Shown here: in pieces, positions 16,694 to 25,817 of the stretch
How positions within the stretch are numbered: position 1 is the first letter of the stretch
Layout of the letters: each line of letters starts with the position of its first letter
DNA from: Ignavibacteria bacterium
Lineage (GTDB): Bacteria > Bacteroidota > Ignavibacteria > Tepidaquicellales > OLB5
NCBI GenBank assembly: GCA_017303675.1
Contig: JAFLBX010000002.1
Coordinates: 757,091-821,090, forward strand
Direction of reading: 5' to 3'
Length of the DNA stretch: 64,000 nucleotides
Made by a program: the position numbers and the translations under genes
Notes under the pieces: model-generated
The model's database searches: none
Told to the model about the DNA's origin: nothing
The model's input: the letters and a program-made list of their open reading frames with translations, nothing else

Positions 16694-18133
16694 ATGTTTA
16701 AACTTAAAATCATATTTTTTTTATTATTAATAATATATATGAGCAATAATATTACAGCCCAGGATGATGTATTGGACAGGACAAAACCCCCGAAACCGGG
16801 TCCGCCCAAAGATGTACAGTTTCCGGAATATTTTGATACAACATTACCAAATGGAATAAATATACTTGTAATTGAAAATAACAAGATACCTGCAGTATCG
16901 GTCAGAATGGTATTTAAAGATGCCGGCTCATTTTATGACGGCGATAAATACGGTTTGGCCTCACTAACAGCTGAAATGCTGACCAAAGGTACATCCAACC
17001 GAACAGCAACACAAATAGCTGAAGAAATTGATTTTGTAGGTGGCAGTATAAATGCCGGCAGTGACTGGGACGGAAGCTACATTTCGTTATCTGTACTCAG
17101 GAAACATCTGAATACAGGAATTGAAATTCTTGCTGATGTTGCCCAGAACCCGGTTTTTGAAGATGAAGAGCTTTCACGTGTAAAAGAGCAGAGATTATCT
17201 TCAATATTACAGGGTAAGGATGATGCAGGTCATTTAAGCGATAAAAGGTTTAATAAAGTGGTTTACGGAACTCTGCCGTATTCAAATCCAGCTGAAGGCA
17301 CAGAAGAAACTGTGAAAAAGATCACAAAAGCTGACCTGCAGGAATTTTATAAAATGAATTATTATTCAGGTAACCTTATAATTGCATTTGTAGGCGATAT
17401 TACAAAAGAAGAAGCCCTGAAAATAACTGAAGAGAAATTCAACAAGCTGCCTAGAGAAGGAATAAACAGGGTAAATTCTTATAAATTTGATGAGAACAGC
17501 TCGGCAAAAAAAGTATATATAATCAACAAACCGGGCGCTGTGCAGTCAAACCTGAGAGTCGGGCATATTGGAATTCCAAGGAACAATCCTGACTTTATCG
17601 CAGTAACAATAATGAATACCATACTTGGCGGATATTTTGGCTCAAGGATAAACTACAATCTGCGCGAAAAACACGGTTTCACCTACGGCGCAAGGAGCTA
17701 TTTTAATCCGCACCTGTATTCAGGTGATTTTTCAGTGGATACTGATGTCAGGAATGAAGTAACCGATACATCTGTTACATTGATCATAGAAGAGCTTAAA
17801 CGGATTACAACTGAAGAAATAACAGATGAAGAGCTGACAACTGTAAAGAACTATATGACAGGTGTATTTCCGCTGCAGCTTGAAACAGCCAATGCTGTAG
17901 CATCAAGAGTAATTAACCTGAAACTATATAATCTGCCGAAAGATTATTACAGTAAATACATAAGCGCTATAAACGCACTGACAAAACAGGATATACTGAA
18001 TGCAGCTAAAAATTACATCAAACCTGAAAACATCACAATTGTAGTTTCAGGTGATGCAGGTGCCGTAAAAGATAAGCTTTCAAAATTCGGCGAGGTACAG
18101 GTATTTGATGCTGACGGGAACAAGATCAATTAG
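16694..18133 (+). CDS. M16-family peptidase-like protein lacking the zinc motif
   Basis: 479 residues from ATG 16694 (a TTG precedes it at 16691). Signal peptide KLKIIFFLLLIIYMSNNITAQ. The place of HxxEH reads YGLASLTAEML, so zinc cannot be bound. The C-terminal Arg/Tyr substrate-binding region of M16B partners is present as LREKHGFTYGARSYF near residue 330. This fits the non-catalytic half of an M16B heterodimer, whose partner would be one of the two upstream HxxEH proteins. The signal-peptide-bearing gene 1 is the likelier partner, which is inference. Confidence 0.92.
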   Translation: MFKLKIIFFLLLIIYMSNNITAQDDVLDRTKPPKPGPPKDVQFPEYFDTTLPNGINILVIENNKIPAVSVRMVFKDAGSFYDGDKYGLASLTAEMLTKGTSNRTATQIAEEIDFVGGSINAGSDWDGSYISLSVLRKHLNTGIEILADVAQNPVFEDEELSRVKEQRLSSILQGKDDAGHLSDKRFNKVVYGTLPYSNPAEGTEETVKKITKADLQEFYKMNYYSGNLIIAFVGDITKEEALKITEEKFNKLPREGINRVNSYKFDENSSAKKVYIINKPGAVQSNLRVGHIGIPRNNPDFIAVTIMNTILGGYFGSRINYNLREKHGFTYGARSYFNPHLYSGDFSVDTDVRNEVTDTSVTLIIEELKRITTEEITDEELTTVKNYMTGVFPLQLETANAVASRVINLKLYNLPKDYYSKYISAINALTKQDILNAAKNYIKPENITIVVSGDAGAVKDKLSKFGEVQVFDADGNKIN

Positions 18134-18204
18134 CAATTAGCAGTGAGTAATGAATAATTAGTATAAGCAACAAGTAAATGGACTTTATACATAAATAACA
18201 TTTA

Positions 18205-19239
18205 ATGGAAGAAAATAAAACTGCTGCAAAAAAGCCTTCTGTAAGCACTAATGGTAATTCCGCAATGAATGATGTTGAGATGGTTAAATACCTGAACAGC
18301 AAATTTACGGAGCTGAAAAGTGAAGTGGCAAAAGTTATTGTTGGTCAGGATGCTATTGTTGACCAGATAATTATAGCAATTCTTGCCCGTGGACATTGTT
18401 TATTGGTGGGTGTACCCGGACTAGCAAAAACACTGCTTGTTAAAACGCTGGCAGATGTTTTAGAGCTTAAATTTTCAAGAATTCAGTTCACACCTGACCT
18501 TATGCCAAGTGATATTATAGGCACCGAAATCCTTGAAGATAACCGAACAACCGGCTCCAAGAACTTCAAATTCATTCACGGACCCGTTTTTGCGAATATG
18601 GTTCTTGCGGATGAGATCAACCGTACACCGCCTAAAACACAATCTGCATTACTTGAAGCCATGCAGGAGCATAAGGTAACAGCTGCAGGAACAACCTATA
18701 CTCTTGATGAACCGTTCTTTGTACTTGCAACGCAGAATCCAATCGAACATGAAGGAACCTATCCCCTGCCGGAAGCGCAGCTTGACAGGTTTATGTTCAA
18801 TATCTGGCTTGACTATCCAAGTATATCGGAAGAAATGGATATTATCAAATATACGACCAGCATGTATTCACCAAAGCTGAATATAGTATTAAAAAAAGAT
18901 GAAATTACCATGCTGCAGGAGCTTGTAAAACGTGTTCCTGTTTCAGATAATGTAATAGAATACACAGTTAACCTGGTAAACAGAACCAGACCTGCAGGAG
19001 CAAATGCACAGAAATACATTAAGGACTGGCTTGAATGGGGTGCAGGACCTAGAGCTTCCCAGTACCTGATACTTGGCGCAAAAACAAATGCGATACTCAG
19101 CGGAAGATACTCCCCTGAAATTGAAGATGTCAAAAAGGTAGCAAAGCCAGTACTCAGACACAGGCTTATTACTAACTTCAACGCCGAAGCAGACGGAATT
19201 AAGACTACTGATATAATTGAGAAACTTTTGAGTGAGTAA
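18205..19239 (+). CDS. MoxR-family AAA+ ATPase
   Basis: 344 residues. Walker A GVPGLAKT (near residue 72) and Walker B MVLADEINRTPP (near 132), with TQNPIEHEGTYPLPEAQLDRFM sensor region and a C-terminal lid (GPRASQYLILGAK). The family acts as chaperone-type ATPases that mature or activate partner proteins, usually VWA proteins encoded nearby together with DUF58. No DUF58 or VWA gene is adjacent here; the nearest VWA protein is at 31450 and is a secreted T9SS protein. The first 25 residues are a Lys/Ser/Asn-rich tail. ATG start. Confidence 0.93.
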   Translation: MEENKTAAKKPSVSTNGNSAMNDVEMVKYLNSKFTELKSEVAKVIVGQDAIVDQIIIAILARGHCLLVGVPGLAKTLLVKTLADVLELKFSRIQFTPDLMPSDIIGTEILEDNRTTGSKNFKFIHGPVFANMVLADEINRTPPKTQSALLEAMQEHKVTAAGTTYTLDEPFFVLATQNPIEHEGTYPLPEAQLDRFMFNIWLDYPSISEEMDIIKYTTSMYSPKLNIVLKKDEITMLQELVKRVPVSDNVIEYTVNLVNRTRPAGANAQKYIKDWLEWGAGPRASQYLILGAKTNAILSGRYSPEIEDVKKVAKPVLRHRLITNFNAEADGIKTTDIIEKLLSE

Positions 19240-19297
19240 GGTAGTTGAGTTGTTGAGTAGGTAAGTAGTTAATCAAATTTTGAAGTAATTTTTTGTC

Positions 19298-19318
19298 ATG
19301 CCGAACTTGTTTCGGCAT
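19298..19318. repeat. Palindromic intergenic repeat
   Basis: ATGCCGAA / TTCGGCAT with a 5-nt loop. It resembles the palindrome pair at 4227-4300 (TCATGCnGAAnnnGTTTCnGCATC pattern) and is likely the same dispersed hairpin family. A frame that reads through it (19293) is not used as the start of the next gene. Confidence 0.5.
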
Positions 19319-19352
19319 CTCTTTAGATTTGTTTAATTGTTATAAATTCATA

Positions 19353-19706
19353 ATGAAAACATTAATATATTTTTCACTTTTTATTTCTGCCTTTTGCCTT
19401 ATCGCATGTTCTGGCACAAAAATTTCTAAAAACACGAAAGATCTTAAATCATCAAAGTACTTCCGCATTCTGGCTGATGCTGATGATGACCCTATTTATG
19501 TAAAACTGCAGGATGACCTTGGAATTGACCCAAAAATGGAAAGATATACTATTATTGTTGATGTAAGAGATAATAATACTGCGATGCAATATGTATTGTT
19601 TGGTGATGAATATAATCCAACCCGATTCAGCTGGACGCAGTTGAGCGAACAGGTACGCTCTGGCTTGTTGAACTGGACCGGAAGCAATAAAGAACGGCTG
19701 GATTAA
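19353..19706 (+). CDS. Small lipoprotein of unknown function
   Basis: 117 residues from ATG 19353. The longer frame from 19293 starts inside a palindromic repeat and would bury the signal peptide, so it is rejected. The N terminus MKTLIYFSLFISAFCLIAC ends in a lipobox (LIAC), after which SGTKISKNTK begins the mature lipoprotein. The rest is acidic with one predicted alpha/beta segment (MERYTIIVDVRDNNTAMQYVLFGDEY). No family recognised. It stands alone between MoxR and a convergent M61 peptidase. Confidence 0.8.
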   Translation: MKTLIYFSLFISAFCLIACSGTKISKNTKDLKSSKYFRILADADDDPIYVKLQDDLGIDPKMERYTIIVDVRDNNTAMQYVLFGDEYNPTRFSWTQLSEQVRSGLLNWTGSNKERLD

Positions 19707-19718
19707 CAAATAATCTTG

Positions 19719-19758
19719 TTGTTGGTGAAAAACTGCACATGCAGATTAGCACCAACAA
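19719..19758. terminator. Hairpin between convergent genes
   Basis: Stem TTGTTGGTG / CACCAACAA (19719-19727, 19750-19758) enclosing a small inner palindrome CTGCACATGCAG. No long T-tract on either strand, so termination strength is uncertain. It sits 13 bp after the lipoprotein gene and 17 bp before the end of the M61 gene. Confidence 0.45.
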
Positions 19759-19774
19759 AGGAATTTAAAATAAA

Positions 19775-21580
19775 TTATTTTAACTCAAGCCACTTGTTAT
19801 AGATCTTCTTCTGTAAAGCTGTGGGACTTGCCGACATTTCAAGCTTATAATTTGAAAGCTTTATTTCTTCCATACTTAGCTTGGCTTCGATAAGTTTATT
19901 ATTCCTGAAAGCTGTAACTGTTATTCTCTCGCCGGTTTTTAATTCACGAATGCGTTTTTCTGCTTCTTCGTAGCTTAGGCGGCTTCCGTCAACAGCAATT
20001 ATTTCATCACCGCTTAGCAAACCTGCTTTTTCAGCGGATGAACCCGCGATAACTTCTTCGATAATAATTCTATTTTCGTTCTTGGAACACTTTAAGCCTA
20101 CTATTGGCGTAATAACAGAGTCGCTGTGAGTTAAGACTAGACCTGCATACCCAAGATATTTTTCCCATTCAATTGGCTTAACGCCATAAACGTAATCATC
20201 AAAGAATTGCTTAAGTGATCTCCCGGCGAATTTTTCACAGGTCTTTCGGAAGTCATCATTTGTATAGCCTTTTTCATCAAGCGGGAATTTTTTGAACATG
20301 TAGCGAAACACATCATCCAGTGAATGTTCATTCTTTGAAGCATTTCTTATTTCCATATCGAGCACTATACAAACATGTGAACCTTTCGAATAATAATCTG
20401 ATTCAGAATTGTAAGAATTTGCAGATCGTTTCCAGAATTTGACCCAGGCATCAAAGCTTGATTCAGTTAAAGGCTGAATTTTATTGCCGGGCCTGCGGCG
20501 CTCATCATCAACACCTGCGGTAATTTCCTTGTAGAAGTTTTCAATGCTCATCTGCCCTGTTCTCACCAGCATAAGCCCGTCGTAATAACTGGTTCCTCCT
20601 TCAGCTATCCATAGTTCCGATGTATAGTTTTCCTTCGTCCAGTCATACGGCGTCAAGCCTGCCGGCTTTAGCTGCTTAACATTCCATGTATGGAAAAACT
20701 CATGTGATATCAGCCTCAAAAACGACTCATACCCGGCTTCGGTCTCAAACGCCTGAGGCTTAACACCAACTACAGTTGAGTTAATATGCTCTGTACCGCC
20801 TCCGCTTTGCGGTGTGCAGTGCACAATAAAAGTATAATGTTTGTACGGAACACTTCCCCAAAACTCGAAATTCTTTTCAATGATAGTGGTAAAATCTTTT
20901 ATCAGTCTTTGTTTATCATATTTAGCTTCGCCAAAGAAACTGATTGTATGCTTAATTCCCCTTACTTCAAAATCAAAATCAGTTTGCGTGCCAATTTCAA
21001 GTGGGCAATCAGCGAAGTAGTCATAGTCAGGGGCGAAAAAAGTATTTGGTTCATTATTGTAATTTTCCAACCCTGTAGTAACATGCCAGTTTTCATAAGG
21101 CTCAACTTTAAGAATTAATGGCTTTTTATAAAACTTAGGTGCAAACATGAATACTGCCAGGTTATTAATAAATCCGTGCTCACTATCTAATCCGCGTGTA
21201 CGGGAAAGAAAATCATTTGCAAACACTTTGTATTTAACAATTATTGAGTTTCCGTTTTTTTGTATCTGCCAGGTTGCTTTATCTGTTTTTTCCCATTTAA
21301 GTTGTTTACCCTTTTCATTTTCAGCGGTAAACTCCTGAACACCACCTGAAAAATCAAAAATTAAATATCTTCCTGAGCGCCAAGCAGGCATTTTAAGCTC
21401 AAAAAATTTATTTTGTGCCGGTACATTACTGATCTCTATTTTAACATGAAAAAAATGTGAAGAAGGGTCCGGCATAGAAAGTGAATATTCGACAGGAAAA
21501 TTTTTTCCATTAGAAACGGTGCGGGATTTTATCATTTGAGTTATAACACTAAAAATTAAAATTATAAGAAATAGCTTCAT
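19775..21580 (-). CDS. M61-family (glycyl) aminopeptidase with PDZ domain
   Basis: 601 residues. Signal peptide of about 20 residues, an N-terminal beta domain, then the zinc-binding HExxH as SHEFFHTWNVKQLKP near residue 290 with the downstream Glu in LWIAEGGTSYYDGL. A PDZ domain occupies about 490-575 (GSSAEKAGLLSGDEIIAVDG). This is the M61 domain order. M61 enzymes release N-terminal residues, glycine preferentially in the type member. Likely periplasmic or outer-membrane associated. ATG start; it stands alone, transcribed toward the lipoprotein gene. Confidence 0.93.
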   Translation of the reverse strand: MKLFLIILIFSVITQMIKSRTVSNGKNFPVEYSLSMPDPSSHFFHVKIEISNVPAQNKFFELKMPAWRSGRYLIFDFSGGVQEFTAENEKGKQLKWEKTDKATWQIQKNGNSIIVKYKVFANDFLSRTRGLDSEHGFINNLAVFMFAPKFYKKPLILKVEPYENWHVTTGLENYNNEPNTFFAPDYDYFADCPLEIGTQTDFDFEVRGIKHTISFFGEAKYDKQRLIKDFTTIIEKNFEFWGSVPYKHYTFIVHCTPQSGGGTEHINSTVVGVKPQAFETEAGYESFLRLISHEFFHTWNVKQLKPAGLTPYDWTKENYTSELWIAEGGTSYYDGLMLVRTGQMSIENFYKEITAGVDDERRRPGNKIQPLTESSFDAWVKFWKRSANSYNSESDYYSKGSHVCIVLDMEIRNASKNEHSLDDVFRYMFKKFPLDEKGYTNDDFRKTCEKFAGRSLKQFFDDYVYGVKPIEWEKYLGYAGLVLTHSDSVITPIVGLKCSKNENRIIIEEVIAGSSAEKAGLLSGDEIIAVDGSRLSYEEAEKRIRELKTGERITVTAFRNNKLIEAKLSMEEIKLSNYKLEMSASPTALQKKIYNKWLELK

Positions 21581-21760
21581 TGTTTACTAAAATCGTTATA
21601 AAATTATTGAAATTTAATTTATAAAATCATGCACTAAATTTTTAACTCAATTAATGATATAATTATCAGGAAAATTGAATCCTGCTTAATCTATACAAAT
21701 ATTTCCATATTAAATATTATCAAAATTTGTCATATTACATCAAATAACAAATCAATAGTA

Positions 21761-22033
21761 ATGAGTGAAAGAATAATAAAATGTATCAAATTAGGAACTG
21801 AACTTCCCGGATTAGACGCTCCCCCGCTTCCAAATGAACTTGGTCAGCGGATATATGAAAATGTTTCAAAACAGGCTTGGCAGGAATTTCTTGAACATTT
21901 CAAGATGGTAATAAATGAATACCGCCTTGATCTGACTAGTCCCTTAGCTGACCAGGTATTTGAACAAAAAGCCGATGAGTTCTTCTTTTCTGACAATTAT
22001 AAGATGCCTGAAGGCTACATTCCGGAAAAATAA
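21761..22033 (+). CDS. YggX-type Fe(2+)-trafficking protein
   Basis: 90 residues, the size of YggX. The conserved cysteine is Cys8 (IIKCIKLGTELPG), followed by the family pattern PNELGQRIYENVSKQAWQEFLEH and INEYRLDLTSP. YggX proteins protect iron-sulfur clusters from oxidative damage and help iron handling in proteobacteria. The family is best known from proteobacteria, so its presence here could reflect transfer, which is inference. Single gene, ATG start, divergent from the M61 gene across a 180-bp AT-rich gap. Confidence 0.9.
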   Translation: MSERIIKCIKLGTELPGLDAPPLPNELGQRIYENVSKQAWQEFLEHFKMVINEYRLDLTSPLADQVFEQKADEFFFSDNYKMPEGYIPEK

Positions 22034-22143
22034 GCAAAAAAATAACTTATTCACGTTAGATTTTTTATAAAATTATGCTTGTTTTTAGAAGATTTATAAT
22101 TATATTAGGGGTAAGTCGGGGATAAAATTTAAATAAAAACAGC

Positions 22144-23085
22144 ATGAAAAAGAATTTACTGTTTTTCATCGGAATACTATCTATAATAACTTCTGCTGCA
22201 ATATCGCAGCCCAGTTCACCAATATTGGTTGAGCCTCCAAAAGATGTTGATGTTGCATTAGCACCCGTAACTTTAGAATGGAATGAAGTTGCCGGAGCGC
22301 TATGTTATAGGGTAGAGATTTATACCGACACAACCAGTCCTGATAAATTTACCGGTACATGTAATGCACCTACATCACATTTTGATATTCCGATATCAGA
22401 AACAGAGATGAATACAACTTATTACTGGAGAGTCTTCGCCTGCAGCAATGAAGGCTGGAGCGCTCCTTCAGGATTTTTTGCTTTTACTACACAGGCAACT
22501 GATGCTGTTGGCAGTATTGAAAATCTGACAGACGGAGTTATTGACCTCATTGCTGATGAGGAAATAGCTGCACCTTTCGGCAACCAGCTTATTCACAGAC
22601 TTAATAAAGCTAAAACAAGACTGGACAACAACAATGAATTCCTTGCTTTGATAGAAATGGCTTTATTTAAAGCAAGAGTAATTATTTTACGATTTTCAAA
22701 CCAGATAGACCAGGAAACTTACAATTCATTAAATTACAGCTCCGATGGTGTAATTGACCTAATTGTAGATGAAGAGAGCAGACCCGGAACACTACCAAGT
22801 GCTGAAGATTATTTAATACCTAAAAATTTTGACCTGAGCCAGAATTATCCGAATCCGTTTAACCCGAGCACAACGATAGAATATTCAATTCCAAAAGACG
22901 CGAATGTAACTATGAAAATTTACGATGTACTTGGCAAAGAAGTTGCTACACTTGTAAATGAACAGAGATCAGCAGGAACTTATATCATAAACTGGAACGC
23001 TTCTAATTTCAGCAGCGGTTTATACTTCTACAGGATCACAGCAGGTGAATTTACCGATACAAAGAAAATGTTTCTTATCAAATAA
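22144..23085 (+). CDS. T9SS-sorted secreted protein with fibronectin-like domain
   Basis: 313 residues. Signal peptide MKKNLLFFIGILSIITSAAISQ, then a fibronectin type III-like domain (about 25-120; ITLEW-type strands, YYWRVFACSNEGWSAPSGFFAFTT). Two copies of the phrase DGVIDLI(A/V)DEE follow at about 138 and 201, bracketing a helical segment. The end is a T9SS type A sorting domain (SQNYPNPFNPSTTIEYSIP). The internal duplication is unusual. Function unknown; probable surface adhesin or scaffold. Followed by a strong terminator. Confidence 0.87.
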   Translation: MKKNLLFFIGILSIITSAAISQPSSPILVEPPKDVDVALAPVTLEWNEVAGALCYRVEIYTDTTSPDKFTGTCNAPTSHFDIPISETEMNTTYYWRVFACSNEGWSAPSGFFAFTTQATDAVGSIENLTDGVIDLIADEEIAAPFGNQLIHRLNKAKTRLDNNNEFLALIEMALFKARVIILRFSNQIDQETYNSLNYSSDGVIDLIVDEESRPGTLPSAEDYLIPKNFDLSQNYPNPFNPSTTIEYSIPKDANVTMKIYDVLGKEVATLVNEQRSAGTYIINWNASNFSSGLYFYRITAGEFTDTKKMFLIK

Positions 23086-23113
23086 AATCACCGGAAATAC
23101 AGTTTACTTTATT

Positions 23114-23153
23114 AAAGAAGAGTGTTATTTTATAATAACGCTCTTCTTTTTTT
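23114..23153 (+). terminator. Rho-independent terminator of the fibronectin-like T9SS gene
   Basis: Stem AAAGAAGAGTGTTAT (23114-23128) with ATAACGCTCTTCTTT (23135-23149), 14 of 15 pairs plus one G-U, followed by a T run. Confidence 0.88.
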
Positions 23154-23200
23154 AGGGTATACAGGTTAATTCAACAAAAAAAGGGAACCAACAGGAATAT

Positions 23201-25327
23201 TTGGATTTCAGTAACTTAAATATCAGACCGGACAGTATTTCGACTGAACATAATTCAGATGAACAGGCAATTCAATATCATTCTGTTCTGCTTGATCTGA
23301 AAAAAATGGATAAAGCTGATCTACATGTATTTCTGAAAAAAGTACTGGATGTAGTATCAAATACTTTGGATGTTGAACGTGTTTCGATCTGGTTTTTTAA
23401 TGAAGGCAGAACTTCTATTTACTGTGACTATCTTTATCTTAAAAAATTCGGTGAATTTGCCAATGAGACTACACTTACTGTTGAGGATTATCCCAATTAT
23501 TTCAAAGCAATTGAATCAATGCTATATGTGGCAGCTGATGATGCACGTACGGATATTAATACCTGTGAATTAAGTGAAAGATATTTAAAGCCCCGCGGTA
23601 TTTATTCAATGATGGACGTTCCGGTTTACTTTAACGGTGAAATTATTGGTATAATTTGCCATGAAGAACAGGATAAATTAAGGAACTGGAAGCGGGAAGA
23701 AATTGATTTTGCTACGGCAATTTCGACCCTCGTTTCAACATCAATAGAAATTGACTTTGGCAAAAATAAAGAAAAAGAATTTCATGAAAGCCAGAGATTT
23801 CTTTCAACACTTATAAGTAACCTGCCGGGGTATGTTTACAGGGTTAATAAAGATGGAGACACCTGGTCAATTCAATATATTAGTGATGGTGTTTACGACC
23901 TGACCGGATACAAACCTGATGAGCTTACGAGGAATAAAGTTCTTTATTACTCGATGATGGTTAATGAAGAAGATAAAGCTTCAGGAAGAGAGATAATTTC
24001 AAAAGCGCTGGCTGCCAAACAACCCTACAGGATAAATTACCGGATAAGTACTGCTGAAAACAAGATCAAATGGGTCTGGGAGCAGGGACGCGGCGTTTAC
24101 GGTGAAAACGATGAGCTGATTGCCACAGAAGGTTTTGTAACTGATATCACAGAAAAAAAGCTGTTTGAAGAAGAGATAATCAAAAAGAACAACGAGCTTT
24201 CTGCTATATATAACTTCGGCAGAGCACTAAGCAGACTGGCAGAACCGGATGCATTAATAAATGATATAGGCAGCATGCTTATTAAGCTGTTTAACGGAGA
24301 AAATATATTTATTGCTCTATACAACGAATCAGATAATGTAATATCATATCCTTTTTATGTCATGGATAATGAACGGAAAGATATTGAAAGCCGTATGTTT
24401 GGCTCAAATCTTTCTGAATTCATTATAAAGTCCAGAAAAGGGATGATACTGAATGAAAATCTGGCTCAATCACTTAAAATATTGGGAATTAATTACAACG
24501 AAGATAACGCAAAAGCTCTTTTAGCTGCCCCTATGATCGCCGGAGAAAAAGTTATAGGCGTAATAGTTATTCAGAATTATAAGCTTGAAAATTCATACAC
24601 CCAAAGCCAGCTGGAATTACTTACAACAATTGCTTCACAGGCAGCTATTGCTCTGGAAAATGCTTACCTTTATGCTGAGGTCACTAAATCACTCCGCGAA
24701 AAAGAACTCCTGCTTCAGGAAGTACATCACCGGGTAAAAAACAATCTGCAGGTAATGTCCAGCCTCATAAAGCTGCAATCAAGGTACCTTCAGGATGATA
24801 AAATGCTGGAGATACTGAAAGAAACAGGGGGCAGGATACAATCCATGGCAATTGTTCATACTAAAATTTATAATTCCAAAGACTATGAATATATTCAGTT
24901 TGGTGAGTACGTAAAAAACCTGGTAGAAAATTTCCAGAGCGCATACGGTTATAAGCTTAGGAATGTAAGGTTCAAGATAAATATTGGTGAGCTAAAGCTG
25001 AATATAGATACAGCAATTCCGTGCGGACTGATAATTAATGAGCTTATATCAAATTCTGTTAAATATGCGTTCCCTGATGGCGGTGAAGGTAAAATTGATA
25101 TATCTGTAGAAAGAGTAAACGGAAATATTTTTAAGCTTGTTGTAAAAGATAACGGAGCCGGTTCTGAATTAGGCAAAGAAATTAAAAATTCCGATACTTT
25201 GGGAATTCAGCTGATAACTTTACTTACCAGGCAGCTTAACGGTACAATTGATATCAGCTCAGAACCGGGCAAGGGTACTGAATTTGAAATTACATTTGAA
25301 GAAGCTATTTATAAAGCAAGAAGATAA
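23201..25327 (+). CDS. Hybrid GAF/PAS sensor histidine kinase (HisKA_2 type)
   Basis: 708 residues, no membrane segment, so a cytoplasmic sensor. Order: GAF domain (about 30-185), PAS domain (200-320, GYVYRVNKDGD to WVWEQGRGVYGEN), second GAF (330-490), then HisKA_2 with the phosphoacceptor His in EVHHRVKNNLQVMSSLIKLQ near residue 508, and a HATPase (NELISNSVKYAFPDGGEG, VVKDNGAG, LGIQLI). Start is TTG at 23201 with AGGA 5 bp upstream. HisKA_2 kinases usually pair with an unlinked response regulator; none is adjacent here. The signal is not predictable. Confidence 0.92.
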   Translation: MDFSNLNIRPDSISTEHNSDEQAIQYHSVLLDLKKMDKADLHVFLKKVLDVVSNTLDVERVSIWFFNEGRTSIYCDYLYLKKFGEFANETTLTVEDYPNYFKAIESMLYVAADDARTDINTCELSERYLKPRGIYSMMDVPVYFNGEIIGIICHEEQDKLRNWKREEIDFATAISTLVSTSIEIDFGKNKEKEFHESQRFLSTLISNLPGYVYRVNKDGDTWSIQYISDGVYDLTGYKPDELTRNKVLYYSMMVNEEDKASGREIISKALAAKQPYRINYRISTAENKIKWVWEQGRGVYGENDELIATEGFVTDITEKKLFEEEIIKKNNELSAIYNFGRALSRLAEPDALINDIGSMLIKLFNGENIFIALYNESDNVISYPFYVMDNERKDIESRMFGSNLSEFIIKSRKGMILNENLAQSLKILGINYNEDNAKALLAAPMIAGEKVIGVIVIQNYKLENSYTQSQLELLTTIASQAAIALENAYLYAEVTKSLREKELLLQEVHHRVKNNLQVMSSLIKLQSRYLQDDKMLEILKETGGRIQSMAIVHTKIYNSKDYEYIQFGEYVKNLVENFQSAYGYKLRNVRFKINIGELKLNIDTAIPCGLIINELISNSVKYAFPDGGEGKIDISVERVNGNIFKLVVKDNGAGSELGKEIKNSDTLGIQLITLLTRQLNGTIDISSEPGKGTEFEITFEEAIYKARR

Positions 25328-25334
25328 TCATATA

Positions 25335-25754
25335 CTATTCACCAATAATTTTCACAAGCACTCTTTTTTTTCTTTTCCCGTCAAACTCGCCGTAAAATAT
25401 CTGTTCCCAGGGTCCAAAATCAAGCTTGCCGTTTGTCACTGCCACAATTGCCTCCCTGCCCATTACTGATCTTTTTAAATGTGCATCAGCATTATCTTCC
25501 CCTGTATTGTTGTGTTTATATTGGGTGTATGGTTTTTCAGGCGCAATGTTTTCGAGCCATTTATCAAAATCACTGTGCAGTCCGCTTTCATCATCATTAA
25601 TAAACACACTTGCAGTAATATGCATAGCATTGCACAGCAGGATACCTTCTTTTATACCGCTATCGGCCAGGCAATGTTCTATATCCGGAGTTATATTAAT
25701 ATATGCTCTTCGGGAAGGTGTATTGAACCACAGCTCTTTCCTGAATGATTTCAT
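25335..25754 (-). CDS. YjbQ-family protein (secondary thiamine-phosphate synthase type)
   Basis: 139 residues, the typical YjbQ/UPF0047 size. Family motifs are [23 protein letters not shown] near residue 37 and [35 protein letters not shown] near 92. Some members complement thiE mutants, giving the name secondary thiamine-phosphate synthase, although the physiological role is unsettled. It is separate from the thi operon in this window and has no riboswitch. ATG start, with a TATATTTG -7 box 34 bp upstream. It is convergent with the kinase gene (7 bp between stops). Confidence 0.92.
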   Translation of the reverse strand: MKSFRKELWFNTPSRRAYINITPDIEHCLADSGIKEGILLCNAMHITASVFINDDESGLHSDFDKWLENIAPEKPYTQYKHNNTGEDNADAHLKRSVMGREAIVAVTNGKLDFGPWEQIFYGEFDGKRKKRVLVKIIGE

Positions 25755-25787
25755 TGAAAATATAATATTTAGTTAAATGATTTAAAG

Positions 25788-25795
25788 CAAATATA
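25788..25795 (-). promoter_or_regulatory. Promoter -7 box for the YjbQ gene
   Basis: Minus strand TATATTTG, exact TAnnTTTG match, 34 nt before the ATG. Confidence 0.5.
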
Positions 25796-25817
25796 ATATA
25801 TCACATTAATTAAATCA

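Noticed and set aside
19293-19352. Longer N terminus for the small lipoprotein
   Set aside because: It reads through a palindromic repeat and places the lipobox 40 residues in; ATG 19353 gives a normal lipoprotein start.
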